A stretch of 42,703 nt of DNA from Tardiphaga sp. (lineage in GTDB: Bacteria; Pseudomonadota; Alphaproteobacteria; Rhizobiales; Xanthobacteraceae), in NCBI RefSeq assembly GCF_028290495.1, contig NZ_JAQGJT010000116.1, positions 1 to 42,703 of the forward strand, in the 5' to 3' direction. The position numbers and the translations under genes are program-made. Positions within the stretch are counted from its first letter, which is position 1, and the number at the start of each line of letters is the position of its first letter. A model generated the notes under the pieces. It was not told the DNA's origin. It saw only the letters and a program-made list of their open reading frames with translations, and did no database searches. Positions 10,449 through 18,649 of the stretch are shown piece after piece.

Positions 10449-11201
10449 ATGATTGAACGCGATTCCGAACGCTCCGTCTCGCAGACCGTGCGCGCCCAAC
10501 TGGCGCTGCGCGACCTGATCCTGTCCGGCCGCCTGCGGCCCGGCGAGCGCATCAGCGAATTGCAGGCGGTGGAGATAACCTCCGTGTCGCGCACCCCCGT
10601 GCGGCTCGCTCTGGTTCGGCTGGAGGATGAAGGCCTGCTACAGGCAATCCCCTCCGGCGGCTTCATGGTGAAGGCGTTTTCCGAACGCGACATCCTCGAT
10701 TCCATCGAGTTGCGCGGCACGCTGGAGGGCCTCGCCGCGCGCTTCGCCGCCGAGCGCGGCGCCAGCGCCCGCAGCCTCGAACCGCTGAAGGAATGTCTCG
10801 CCGACATCGACCAGCTGGTGCGGCAAGATCCGATCTCGGTGGAAGCCTTCTCTGCTTACGTCACCATGAACGCCCGCTTCCACGCACTGCTCACCGAATT
10901 ATCCGGCAGCGCGCCGGTGATCCGACAGATCGACCGCGTCGCCGCGATGCCGTTTGCCTCGCCAAGCGCCTTCGTGATGGCGCAGTCGGCGCTGCCCGAG
11001 GCCCATACCATCCTGCTGATCGGCCAGGAGCATCATCGCATCGTCGTTGACGCCATCGAGAACCGCGAGGGTGCGCGCGCCGAGGCGATCATGCGCGAAC
11101 ATGCAAGGCTCGCGGTGCGAAATCTGCGACTGGCGCTGCGCAACCGCAGCCATCTCGACCTGCTGCCGGCGCTGACGCTGCTGACCGCTACCAGCGACTG
11201 A
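10449..11201 (+). CDS. vanR: GntR-family (FCD) transcriptional regulator of the van operon
   Basis: A 250-residue regulator: N-terminal winged helix (about 12-75, with SRTPVRLALVRLEDEGLL) and C-terminal all-helical FCD ligand domain (about 85-225). It sits 4 bp after vanA and 13 bp before vanB, so it is made with the enzymes. FCD-type GntR proteins usually repress until an aromatic acid binds. Vanillate as effector is an inference from context. The likely operators are the GTATAC sites before vanA. Confidence 0.88.
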   Translation: MIERDSERSVSQTVRAQLALRDLILSGRLRPGERISELQAVEITSVSRTPVRLALVRLEDEGLLQAIPSGGFMVKAFSERDILDSIELRGTLEGLAARFAAERGASARSLEPLKECLADIDQLVRQDPISVEAFSAYVTMNARFHALLTELSGSAPVIRQIDRVAAMPFASPSAFVMAQSALPEAHTILLIGQEHHRIVVDAIENREGARAEAIMREHARLAVRNLRLALRNRSHLDLLPALTLLTATSD

Positions 11202-11214
11202 TCGGAGAACCGCC

Positions 11215-12195
11215 ATGCGCTTTGCCGAACACTGGATGGGTTGCACCATTGCATCCACGCGCGATGTCACGCCGGGCATTCGCGAGATCACGCTGACGCC
11301 CGATGCACCTGTCGCGCCCTATCCGCTGGGCAGCCACATCAACGTCAGTCTCCTGATCGACGGACAGCCGCAGACACGATCCTATTCGCTGGTCGGTGAA
11401 CGCAACTCGGATCAATTGCGTATCGCGGTCAGGCTGGCACCGGACAGCCGCGGCGGCTCGCGCGCGATGTGGAATTTGAACACCGGCGCGCGGCTGGAGA
11501 TTTCCAGCCCGTCGTCGCTGTACGACATCGACTGGACGCGGCAGACCTATTGCCTGATCGCCGGGGGCATCGGCATCACACCGATCACCGGCATAGCTCA
11601 TGCCTTGAACCTGCGCGACGGCATCGAGGTGCAACTGCACTACGCCGTGAAATCACGCCGTGACGCCGCCTATCTCGATGAGCTTTCCGAATGGCTCGGC
11701 GATCGCCTGACCGTCCATGCAGGCAACGAAGGCGCGAGGCTCGATCTCGCTGCGACCTTTGCCTCGCTGCCCGCCGATGCCATCGCTATCCTGTGCGGCC
11801 CGATGCGGATGCTGGAAGCGGCGCGCCGTGCCTGGAACGATGCCGGCCGGAAGCCTTCCGACCTGCGCTATGAAACCTTCGGCTCCAGCGGACTGCTGCC
11901 GACCGCGGAATTTCGGGTGCGGCTGAAGAGTTCGGGCGCCGAACTCGTGGTGCCGCAGAACCGCTCGATGCTGGCGGCGTTGAACGATGCCGGCTTCGAG
12001 GTGATGTCGGACTGCGAACGCGGCGAATGCGGCGTCTGCGCCATCGACGTGGTGGCGCTCGACGGCGAGATCGACCACCGCGACGTGTTCTTCAGCGACC
12101 ACCAGAAGCAGGGCAACGCGAAGATCTGCCCGTGCGTATCACGCGTACTCGGCACGGTGACGGTGGATACACAGTACCAGCCGGATGCGATCTAG
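11215..12195 (+). CDS. vanB: Vanillate O-demethylase reductase (ferredoxin/FMN) subunit
   Basis: A 326-residue phthalate-dioxygenase-reductase-type protein. It has a flavin-binding domain with RSYSL (55-59), an NAD domain with GGIGITP (117-123) and a C-terminal plant-type 2Fe-2S domain. The cluster ligands are Cys267, Cys272, Cys275 and Cys305, the standard spacing. It passes electrons from NADH to the VanA Rieske cluster. GGAG lies before the ATG. It is last in the operon; a palindromic intergenic repeat follows. Confidence 0.93.
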   Translation: MRFAEHWMGCTIASTRDVTPGIREITLTPDAPVAPYPLGSHINVSLLIDGQPQTRSYSLVGERNSDQLRIAVRLAPDSRGGSRAMWNLNTGARLEISSPSSLYDIDWTRQTYCLIAGGIGITPITGIAHALNLRDGIEVQLHYAVKSRRDAAYLDELSEWLGDRLTVHAGNEGARLDLAATFASLPADAIAILCGPMRMLEAARRAWNDAGRKPSDLRYETFGSSGLLPTAEFRVRLKSSGAELVVPQNRSMLAALNDAGFEVMSDCERGECGVCAIDVVALDGEIDHRDVFFSDHQKQGNAKICPCVSRVLGTVTVDTQYQPDAI

Positions 12196-12198
12196 GCG

Positions 12199-12340
12199 CC
12201 GTCTTTGCGAGGTCAAGGAAAGCTGGCTTTGCCAGCTTTCCCCTTAGCCCTTACGACCAAGCAATCCAGCTCTTTTCGCGCTTGCAGTCTTCTGGATTGC
12301 CGCGTCGTGGTGCTCCTCGCAATGGCGTGGAGAGGCCGCT
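12199..12340. repeat. Intergenic palindromic repeat (GCAATCCAG type) with hairpin
   Basis: It contains a perfect 10-bp hairpin GAAAGCTGGC-TTT-GCCAGCTTTC (12218-12240). Mirror halves AGCAATCCAG and CTGGATTGCCGCG follow, then CTCCTCGCAATGGCG, which mirrors TTTGCGAGG at the other end. This matches a common REP-like element of Bradyrhizobium-type genomes. The first hairpin may also end vanB transcription. Confidence 0.65.
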
Positions 12341-12342
12341 GC

Positions 12343-12930
12343 CTACCTCACCCGCTCGTTCATCTGATAGGTCAGATGTGCCTTCACCGTCGGCCACTCC
12401 CCGGGGAGAATGCTGTACACCACGGTATCACGCAGCGTGCCGTTGGGCGCGATCTGGTGATTGCGGATGATGCCGTCATATTTCGCGCCGAGGCGCTCGA
12501 TGCCGCGGCGGCTCTGGTGGTTGAAGAAATGCGTGCGGAATTCGACCGCGATGCAATCCAGCCTTTCGAAGGCATGCTGCAACAGCAGCAGCTTGCACTG
12601 TGTGTTGAGCGCGGTGCGCTGCACCCGCTTCGCGTACCAGGTCGAGCCGATCTCGACGCGGCGGTTGGCGGCATCGACATTCATGTAAGTGGTCATGCCG
12701 GCGATCTTGCCGCCGGCATCGAACACCGTGAAGGGCAGCATGCTGCCTGCCGCCTGCAGCGCCAGCCGGCGCTGGATCTCGGCGGGCATCTTGTCCGCCG
12801 TCGGGATCGCCGTGTACCAGATGTTCGACAGGTCGCCGATCGCCTCGATCAGGCCGTCGACATGGGCGGGTGACAGCGGCTCGAGCCGGGCATGAGCACC
12901 TTTGAGCGTTACGGGTTCAAGCCACGGCAT
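12343..12930 (-). CDS. GNAT-family N-acetyltransferase (RimJ/RimL type)
   Basis: A 195-residue protein of the acetyltransferase_3 kind, starting MPWLEPVTLKGAHARLEPLS. Middle segments EIGSTWYAKRVQRTALNTQ and LERLDCIAVEFRTHFFN fit the acetyl-CoA-binding fold of RimJ/RimL-like enzymes, which acetylate protein N-termini or small molecules. The substrate is unknown. It lies 10 bp downstream of the SMP-30-like gene and is probably co-transcribed with it. Confidence 0.85.
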   Translation of the reverse strand: MPWLEPVTLKGAHARLEPLSPAHVDGLIEAIGDLSNIWYTAIPTADKMPAEIQRRLALQAAGSMLPFTVFDAGGKIAGMTTYMNVDAANRRVEIGSTWYAKRVQRTALNTQCKLLLLQHAFERLDCIAVEFRTHFFNHQSRRGIERLGAKYDGIIRNHQIAPNGTLRDTVVYSILPGEWPTVKAHLTYQMNERVR

Positions 12931-12940
12931 TCAGCGTCCT

Positions 12941-13876
12941 TTATTTATTCAAAAAATTCAGCGGCAGGCCGCCACGCGGCCAGTCCATCGCGACAAGTTC
13001 GCCCCTGCCCGACAGCGTGATGTACGCCGTTTTAAGCTCTGGGCCGCCGAACGCAATGTTGGTCGTGACGCGGTCGCCGGTCGGCACCTGCTCGACCAGT
13101 TTTCCGTCCGGCGCGATCACCGAGATGCAGCCGCTGACCAAAGTCGCGACGCAGATATTGCCGGAGGCCTCCACCCCCAACGAGTCGAACATCTGGTAGC
13201 CTCCGAGGCCTGCGATCGGATGGCCGCGCTCGCCACGGTAGATCACATCGCGTGGTTTCACCTCGCCGGGTGTCGCGATGTCATAGGCCCACAGCCGGGC
13301 CGTCGGCGTCTCCGCGATGTACATCGTCTTCTCGTCCGGCGACAGGCCGATGCCGTTGGCCGGCAGCACGCCGAACACCTGCTCGGTGATCTCCGTCGCG
13401 CCGGGCTTCATGTAATAGGCGGCACCGACATCCATGTCGCGGGCGCGGCGCTTGCCGAGATCGCTGAACCACAGCCCGCCCTGCCGGTCGAACACCAGAT
13501 CGTTTGGCCCTTTCAAACGATGCTCGCCGCATGTGTCGAACAGGGTCTCGACCTTGCCGGATTGCAGATCGACGCGCTGCAGAGAACCGCCGATATATTC
13601 ATGCGGCTCCGGCGCGTGCGGCATCAGCATGCCGCGCGACGGCACCCAGGCAAAGCCGCCATTGTTGCAGATGTACATTTTGCCGTCTGGCCCCATCGCC
13701 GCGCCGTTCGGGCCGCCGGGAATCTTCGCCACCACTTCCTTGCGGCCATCGGGCCACACCCGCGTCAGCTGCTGCGCGCGGATCTCGACGAGAATCACCG
13801 AGCCGTCCGGCATCACCACCGGACCTTCCGGAAAGGCCAGATCGGTCGCAAGCACGCGGATGTTGGGATTGGACAT
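12941..13876 (-). CDS. SMP-30/gluconolactonase-family protein
   Basis: A 311-residue six-bladed propeller-type protein. Family segments seen are FPEGPVVMPDGSVILVEI near the start, NGAAMGPDGKMYICNNGG, the LKGPNDLVFDRQGGLWFSD metal-site strand and NGIGLSPDEKTMYIAET. These proteins hydrolyse lactones (gluconolactone, enol-lactones) using a bound divalent metal. GGAGC precedes the ATG at 13876. It is divergent from the enoyl-CoA hydratase across a 156-bp gap. A lactonase role in aromatic degradation is possible but unproven. Confidence 0.88.
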   Translation of the reverse strand: MSNPNIRVLATDLAFPEGPVVMPDGSVILVEIRAQQLTRVWPDGRKEVVAKIPGGPNGAAMGPDGKMYICNNGGFAWVPSRGMLMPHAPEPHEYIGGSLQRVDLQSGKVETLFDTCGEHRLKGPNDLVFDRQGGLWFSDLGKRRARDMDVGAAYYMKPGATEITEQVFGVLPANGIGLSPDEKTMYIAETPTARLWAYDIATPGEVKPRDVIYRGERGHPIAGLGGYQMFDSLGVEASGNICVATLVSGCISVIAPDGKLVEQVPTGDRVTTNIAFGGPELKTAYITLSGRGELVAMDWPRGGLPLNFLNK

Positions 13877-13946
13877 GATGGAAGCTCCCTATGATTTTTC
13901 TTTTTGTCGCTTGGCGGCGGACTAAAGCAAACATCCCCCGCGCTGC

Positions 13947-13973
13947 CAAGGCGCGCCAGCGCATGGCGCCTTG
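13947..13973. promoter_or_regulatory. Inverted repeat in SMP-30 / enoyl-CoA hydratase divergent region
   Basis: CAAGGCGC (13947-13954) and GCGCCTTG (13966-13973) are perfect 8-bp arms around an 11-nt loop. It may be an RNA hairpin in the leader of the hydratase gene or a binding site. There is no independent support. Confidence 0.3.
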
Positions 13974-14032
13974 CGTGGAATATCCAATCGGCCTTAGCTG
14001 CAAGCAACAAGACCACGAATGGAGGACGCCAG

Positions 14033-14869
14033 ATGTCGAACGCTCCCGCGATTGAACCCGCCGTTTCACCAGCCGATGACGAAGTGCTCTATGCCGTCGA
14101 TCGCGGCATCGCCACCATCACGCTGAACCGCCCGCAACGGCTGAACACCATCTCGCGCGCCATGCTCGCGCTGCTCAGCGAATTGTTTCTCAAGGCCGAT
14201 GCTGATCCCGCCGTGCGCGTGGTGGTCCTGACGGCCACCGGCCGCGCGTTCTGCGCCGGGCTCGACATGACCAGCGCCACCAAGGGCACCGGCATCGGCT
14301 CCGCCAACGATGCCGAAACGCCGCGCACCACGCTCGACCTCAAGACGGCGCCCCCGACCGTGATGTTCAACATGGAGAAGCCGACGATCTGCGTGCTGAA
14401 CGGCGCGGCTGCAGGCTACGGCATGGACATGGCGCTGGGCTGCGACATCCGCATCATGGCGGAGAGCGCGAAATTCGCGGCTGCCTTCGTCAAGCGCGGC
14501 GTCGTGCCGGAATCCGGAGGCACCTGGTTTTTGCCGCGCATGATCGGCTGGGCGAAAGCCGCCGAACTCATCTTCACCGGCCGCACGCTGACCGCGCAGG
14601 AAAGCCTCGCGATGGGACTGACCAATGAAGTCGTTCCGGATGCCGAACTGATGACGCGCGCCAACGCGGTCGCCGCCGAGATTGCCGCCAACGCACCCTT
14701 GGCGGTGCAGGCCGCCAAGCGGATGATGCGCTCCGGCCTTTCGGAGAGTTTCGGCGACCACGTTCACCACGTCTTCCTGCAATTGCTGCCGCTGTTTCGC
14801 ACCGAGGATTTTCGCGAGGGCATGGCGTCGTTTCTGGAGAAGCGCCCGGCCGATTTCAAGGGGCGATAG
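14033..14869 (+). CDS. Enoyl-CoA hydratase/isomerase family protein
   Basis: A 278-residue crotonase-fold protein. The start at 14033 (MSNAPAIEPA) has GGAGG at 14021-14025; an open extension to 13904 is rejected. Visible features are the oxyanion-hole segment RAFCAGLDM, the second segment NGAAAGYGMDMALGCDIRI, and PESGGTWFLPR, where the Glu fits a catalytic acid. It hydrates or isomerises an enoyl-CoA in the cytoplasm. The substrate is unknown. It is followed 158 bp later by an ABC binding-protein gene on the same strand, perhaps a separate unit because a GC hairpin lies between. Confidence 0.88.
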   Translation: MSNAPAIEPAVSPADDEVLYAVDRGIATITLNRPQRLNTISRAMLALLSELFLKADADPAVRVVVLTATGRAFCAGLDMTSATKGTGIGSANDAETPRTTLDLKTAPPTVMFNMEKPTICVLNGAAAGYGMDMALGCDIRIMAESAKFAAAFVKRGVVPESGGTWFLPRMIGWAKAAELIFTGRTLTAQESLAMGLTNEVVPDAELMTRANAVAAEIAANAPLAVQAAKRMMRSGLSESFGDHVHHVFLQLLPLFRTEDFREGMASFLEKRPADFKGR

Positions 14870-14891
14870 CAACATCATTGGGTCGGCGTTG

Positions 14892-14918
14892 TGCGGCGCG
14901 CCACGACCACGCGCCGCA
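14892..14918 (+). terminator. GC hairpin after the enoyl-CoA hydratase gene
   Basis: TGCGGCGCG (14892-14900) pairs perfectly with CGCGCCGCA (14910-14918). There is no T-run, so it is at best a weak terminator or an mRNA 3' stabiliser. Confidence 0.35.
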
Positions 14919-15027
14919 GCGCAGCTTTCCAATCCACCGCCTTAGTGCATACTCCCGGCATTCGAGCCGCATCCAAGACCCGCGCAGACGGGCCGATGCG
15001 GTGATCGAACCACAGAGGGAGGACACT

Positions 15028-16251
15028 ATGCCAAGCTGTAAAGTTGGGCGATCGCTGGCGCTTGCCGGTATCGTCTTGTCCATGACCGCCACTGCAACAC
15101 TCGCCCAGAAAAAGTACGACACCGGCGCCACCGACACCGAGATTCGGATCGGCAACATCATGCCGTATAGCGGCCCCGCTTCGTCCTACGCCGTCATCGG
15201 CAAGACCGAAGCCGCCTATTTCAAGATGATCAACGAGAAGGGCGGCATCAACGGCCGCAAGATCAACTTCATCTCCTATGACGACGGCTACAGCCCGCCG
15301 AAGACCGTCGAGCAGGCGCGCAAGCTGGTGGAGAGCGACGAGGTGCTGTTCATCCTCAATCCGCTTGGCACGCCCGGCAACACCGCGATCCAGAAATACA
15401 TGAACACCAAGATGGTGCCGCAACTGTTCGTCTCCACCGGCGCGGCGAAATGGGCAGATCCAAAGAACTACCCGTGGACGATGGGCTGGCAGCCGAGCTA
15501 CCAGGCCGAGGCGCGAATCTATGCGCAGTACGTCATGAAAAATTATCCCGGCAAGAAGGTCGGCGTGCTGTTCGCGAATGATGATTTCGGCAAGGACTAC
15601 CTGATCGGGCTGCATGACGGCTTCGGCGACAAGGTCAAGGACTATATCGTCAGCGAAGTACCCTATGAGACCAGTTCACCGACGGTGGATTCGCAGATCG
15701 TGCAGATCAAGTCCGCCAATCCAGACGTCTTCATCAACATCGCGACGCCTAAGTTCGCCGCGCAGGCGATCAAGAAGGTCGGGGAGATGGGCTGGAAGCC
15801 GGTCCACATCGTCACCAACGTCTCGGCATCCGTCGGCGCGGTCATGAAGCCGGCAGGCTATGGCAACTCGCAGGACGTGCTCAGCGCCGCCTATATGAAG
15901 GATCCCAAGGACCCGACCTGGAAGAACGACTCCGCGATGATGGAATGGAGCGTCTTCATGGACAAGTATTTCCCCGAAGGCGACAAGGAGGACGGCGGCA
16001 CCGTGTTCGGCTACGGCGTGGCGCAAGGCATCGTCCAGGTGCTGAAGCAATGCGGCGACAACCTGACCCGCGAGAACATCATGAAGCAGGCCGCCAATCT
16101 GAACATGGAGATCGGCATCTATCTGCCGGGCACCAAGATCAGGACCAGCCCGACCGATTTCAGCCCGCTCGATCAATTGCAGATGATGCGCTTCAAGGGC
16201 GAGAGCTGGGAGCTGTTCGGCCCGCTGATGTCGGGGGAGAAAGAATCGTAA
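15028..16251 (+). CDS. ABC transporter substrate-binding protein, branched-chain amino acid/aromatic type (orphan)
   Basis: A 407-residue periplasmic protein of the Peripla_BP_6 (LivJ/HAAT) class. The ATG at 15028 has GAGGGAGG before it and starts a clear signal peptide (MPSCKVGRSLALAGIVLS..., cleaved near LAQ-KK). The mature N-terminus reads TEIRIGNIMPYSGPAS, as usual for the family. Members bind branched amino acids, amides or aromatic acids. No permease or ATPase gene adjoins it, so it must use another transporter. Its place near the vanillate operon and an enoyl-CoA hydratase suggests aromatic-acid uptake, but that is only context. Confidence 0.92.
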   Translation: MPSCKVGRSLALAGIVLSMTATATLAQKKYDTGATDTEIRIGNIMPYSGPASSYAVIGKTEAAYFKMINEKGGINGRKINFISYDDGYSPPKTVEQARKLVESDEVLFILNPLGTPGNTAIQKYMNTKMVPQLFVSTGAAKWADPKNYPWTMGWQPSYQAEARIYAQYVMKNYPGKKVGVLFANDDFGKDYLIGLHDGFGDKVKDYIVSEVPYETSSPTVDSQIVQIKSANPDVFINIATPKFAAQAIKKVGEMGWKPVHIVTNVSASVGAVMKPAGYGNSQDVLSAAYMKDPKDPTWKNDSAMMEWSVFMDKYFPEGDKEDGGTVFGYGVAQGIVQVLKQCGDNLTRENIMKQAANLNMEIGIYLPGTKIRTSPTDFSPLDQLQMMRFKGESWELFGPLMSGEKES

Positions 16252-16272
16252 CTTAGCACTGGCGCAAATGGC

Positions 16273-16297
16273 TTCCCTCCCCCTTGCGGGGAGGGAA
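16273..16297. terminator. Hairpin between convergent genes
   Basis: TTCCCTCCC (16273-16281) pairs with GGGAGGGAA (16289-16297). It lies between the convergent binding-protein and coiled-coil genes and may serve both directions. The T-run is poor. Confidence 0.45.
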
Positions 16298-16304
16298 CAG
16301 CAAC

Positions 16305-16664
16305 TTACTTCGCCGCCCCCTCCTTGGCCGGCGTGCCTTCCTTAGCTGGCGCATCGTTCGCAGGCGTTGCAGCCGGTGCCTTCTTCTGCGCCGCCTGCAA
16401 TTCCTCGACCGTCTTCTGCAAACCTGCCAGCGTCGCTTTTAATGCATCGATCTGGCGGTTGGCGGCGTCGAGCTTCTGCTGCTGATCGCGCCCCTGCTTG
16501 CCGAGCGTCGTCTGCAGGAAGTTCACGTTGCTCTGCAGGCAACTGGTGCGACGCTCCATCGTCTTCTCGACGGTGCAAATCTCGATCCCCGGCACGTCCT
16601 GCGCCAACGCCGGCCTGCCCAAGCAGGTTGCCAGCAGCATTGTTGCCATGATCTGGGTGCGCAT
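16305..16664 (-). CDS. Small secreted coiled-coil protein with Lys/Ala/Pro tail
   Basis: A 119-residue protein. Residues 1-22 are a signal peptide ending ALA-QD. Two cysteines follow (EICTVEK and TSCLQSN). Residues 50-93 are heptad-rich and probably form a coiled coil (QQQKLDAANRQIDALKATLA). The tail is an Ala/Pro/Lys low-complexity stretch with the repeat PAKEG. The ATG at 16664 is chosen because it begins the signal peptide; the frame is open further up to 16946 without a protein-like extension. Function is unknown, probably periplasmic. Confidence 0.75.
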   Translation of the reverse strand: MRTQIMATMLLATCLGRPALAQDVPGIEICTVEKTMERRTSCLQSNVNFLQTTLGKQGRDQQQKLDAANRQIDALKATLAGLQKTVEELQAAQKKAPAATPANDAPAKEGTPAKEGAAK

Positions 16665-16808
16665 TGGTGGCCCTCGTCGTTTCCCTGAAGTGCTGCGCCA
16701 AGCCAAGCGGCCAGAACGGCCGGCTGTCAACCGCAGCAGCAGGGCGAGAGCGGCGGCAAACGGAACAACGGTGTACCGCCACCGTTGCAGCCACGGAGCA
16801 TTTTTTGA

Positions 16809-17018
16809 ATGGCAACACGCGAACGACGGCTGGCGGAATTCAACGGACAGGGCGACCCGCTGCCCGATCAGGCGGTGCAAGTTCTGTGCGAAGACCATAG
16901 CGGCACCTATCAGCTGCCGTTCCCCTGCAAATTTATCGATGGCCAATGGCGCAACGCCGCATCCGGCAGCCTTGTCGAGGCTGCCGTAGTCGGCTGGCGC
17001 CTACCGCGCTTCACTTAG
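16809..17018 (+). CDS. Small conserved-looking hypothetical protein (69 aa)
   Basis: A 69-residue protein with balanced composition: charged start (MATRERRLAEFNGQGD), then VQVLCEDHSGTYQLPFPC and a WRLPRFT end. GGAG lies about 10 nt before the ATG, and the codon bias matches that of real genes here. Two Cys and one His are present but no known motif. It is divergent from the secreted coiled-coil gene. I do not recognise a function. Confidence 0.55.
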   Translation: MATRERRLAEFNGQGDPLPDQAVQVLCEDHSGTYQLPFPCKFIDGQWRNAASGSLVEAAVVGWRLPRFT

Positions 17019-17236
17019 AGCGCATTTGTCTCAAATTGCGACGAAATTCGAAGCCGCGTTAACCTCTGGTACGCGCATAGAACGAACCGCGCCCGAATCG
17101 GCGAATTCGATTCGCGAGACCATGCGCGCAGGTGCATCTGGTGCGGCGCTCCAGCCATCGCACCAGATCTAGCCAGCAGCAGAACCGTCTGGCGATCGAA
17201 TTCCTGTATCAAAGGTTAACGAAAGCGCTGCGCCCG

Positions 17237-18388
17237 TCAGGCCGGCGTTGGCTCGTACAGATACCCGACCGGCGCGCCTTCCGTGCGCAGCGGGCGAATG
17301 TCCTTCCGGGTGATGATGTCCCCCGCCAGGCCGTCGATCTCGTCGCGCTGTGTCGGCGTCCAGCTGCGAAGCTGCTCCATGCCCTTCAGAAGGCCGAGCC
17401 GGAGAACCTGCGTGTTCTCGCCCAGGCCGATGAGGTTGGTCGAATCCTTGCCGGCCGTCACCACATCGCCGGCGGCAAGTTCGAAGGTCTTCCCCGTATT
17501 GTCCTTGAATTCGGCGGTGCCGCGAATGACGCGATAGATGACCACCTCGCCTTTCGCGAAAGAAGCCGCGTCCACGGACGCCGACGTGCTCTTCGGCAGC
17601 AGCGACTGGCCGCGCGGGTCGGTCCCGATGATGTGGCCGGTGACAAGAAAACCGCTCGGAACCTCGATCCCGATATCACGCACGTAAACCGGCGAGGTCG
17701 ATTTGATGGCACTATCAACCAGCGGCTTGAACAGCGCATCCAGCGCCAACGGATCCTGCAACCAGAAGCCTGCGCCCACAGGGCGATCATGCAGCGAATG
17801 AGTCCAGGCCACACGCGGCGTTTCGGCCTCAACAATCTGATCGGGACCGACGATCGTCGGATTCGGGAAGGTCGTCGGATCGGTCACGAAGGCTTCAAGG
17901 AACTTGCCGGAATAGCCCATCGAAAGCGCATCCGGCACCACGGTCTGCGGCGTCTTAAGGTTCTCTTCGGTGGATAATCCCGACCAGGTGTAAAACAACT
18001 GGCGATGCACGATCGCGCTTTGCAGCATCACCGCGCCAGGGCCGACGTAGTACACGCGACCATCGTAATCGAAGGTGAACACCCCCGACGTGACCAGCAC
18101 GAGCTGGAAACCGCCGGGCGGCAGATGAAGATGGAAATCCGTCGGGCCGGTATCTTCGCGATAGATCGGCAGGTTGGTCGCGACCTCATGGAGGAGGAAG
18201 GTTTCGTTGTTCGCGTGAAAGCCTTCGTTGGCGCGATTGTAGAGCGCTTGCGGGCGGTACGTCGCCTCGAACTTTGCATTCTTGTCGCGGTCGATAGCGA
18301 CAAAATCCTGATGATTGAGGCGGAGGGGAGCGCCGTTCGGGCGGGTGAGGCCGGTAGATTTGAGATCGACCGTAGCATGCACGTTCAT
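17237..18388 (-). CDS. Bicupin protein of unknown activity
   Basis: A 383-residue protein with two cupin-like halves. The first (about 75-140) has FHLHLPPGGFQLVLVTSGVF, where His residues may bind a metal. The second (about 280-345) has GEVVIYRVIRGTAEFKDNTG and ELAAGDVVTAG. The ATG at 18388 has GGAGG just before it (complement at 18392-18397). Bicupins include dioxygenases, decarboxylases and isomerases; the partial metal motif does not allow a choice. Two inverted repeats lie in its upstream region. No neighbour on the same strand shares its unit except the GST gene further upstream. Confidence 0.7.
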   Translation of the reverse strand: MNVHATVDLKSTGLTRPNGAPLRLNHQDFVAIDRDKNAKFEATYRPQALYNRANEGFHANNETFLLHEVATNLPIYREDTGPTDFHLHLPPGGFQLVLVTSGVFTFDYDGRVYYVGPGAVMLQSAIVHRQLFYTWSGLSTEENLKTPQTVVPDALSMGYSGKFLEAFVTDPTTFPNPTIVGPDQIVEAETPRVAWTHSLHDRPVGAGFWLQDPLALDALFKPLVDSAIKSTSPVYVRDIGIEVPSGFLVTGHIIGTDPRGQSLLPKSTSASVDAASFAKGEVVIYRVIRGTAEFKDNTGKTFELAAGDVVTAGKDSTNLIGLGENTQVLRLGLLKGMEQLRSWTPTQRDEIDGLAGDIITRKDIRPLRTEGAPVGYLYEPTPA

Positions 18389-18420
18389 GGCATCCTCCAA
18401 TCCTGGCGGGGGCGCTGGCC

Positions 18421-18494
18421 CATTGCTTCTGCAATGCACCATGCGAATTCCACGCCAGCGGCTGAGGAGGACTTTTGCTACCAAAACGGTAGCA
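18421..18494 (-). promoter_or_regulatory. Two inverted repeats upstream of the bicupin gene
   Basis: CATTGC-TTCT-GCAATG (18421-18436) lies 33-48 bp before the start codon, and TGCTACC-AAAAC-GGTAGCA (18476-18494) 88-106 bp before it. The second has 7-bp arms and resembles TetR-type operators in size. Single dyads of this size also occur by chance. Confidence 0.4.
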
Positions 18495-18649
18495 TCCGCC
18501 GGCCTTTTGCCGCCGGATTGGTCAAATTCGCCGAAGGGCTCCCACAACCTCTGGATACAGATTGAGCAGAGCTTGCCCGATTCGCGGGCCGCTACAGGTC
18601 AGCCTTCATGGCGAGATACCCTCGCCACATGGCCGTTGGCCCTTGCTGC

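Noticed and set aside
14033..14869. Feruloyl-CoA hydratase/lyase feeding vanillin to the vanillate operon
   Set aside because: General crotonase motifs only; no feruloyl-CoA synthetase or vanillin dehydrogenase nearby, and the gene is in a separate unit.
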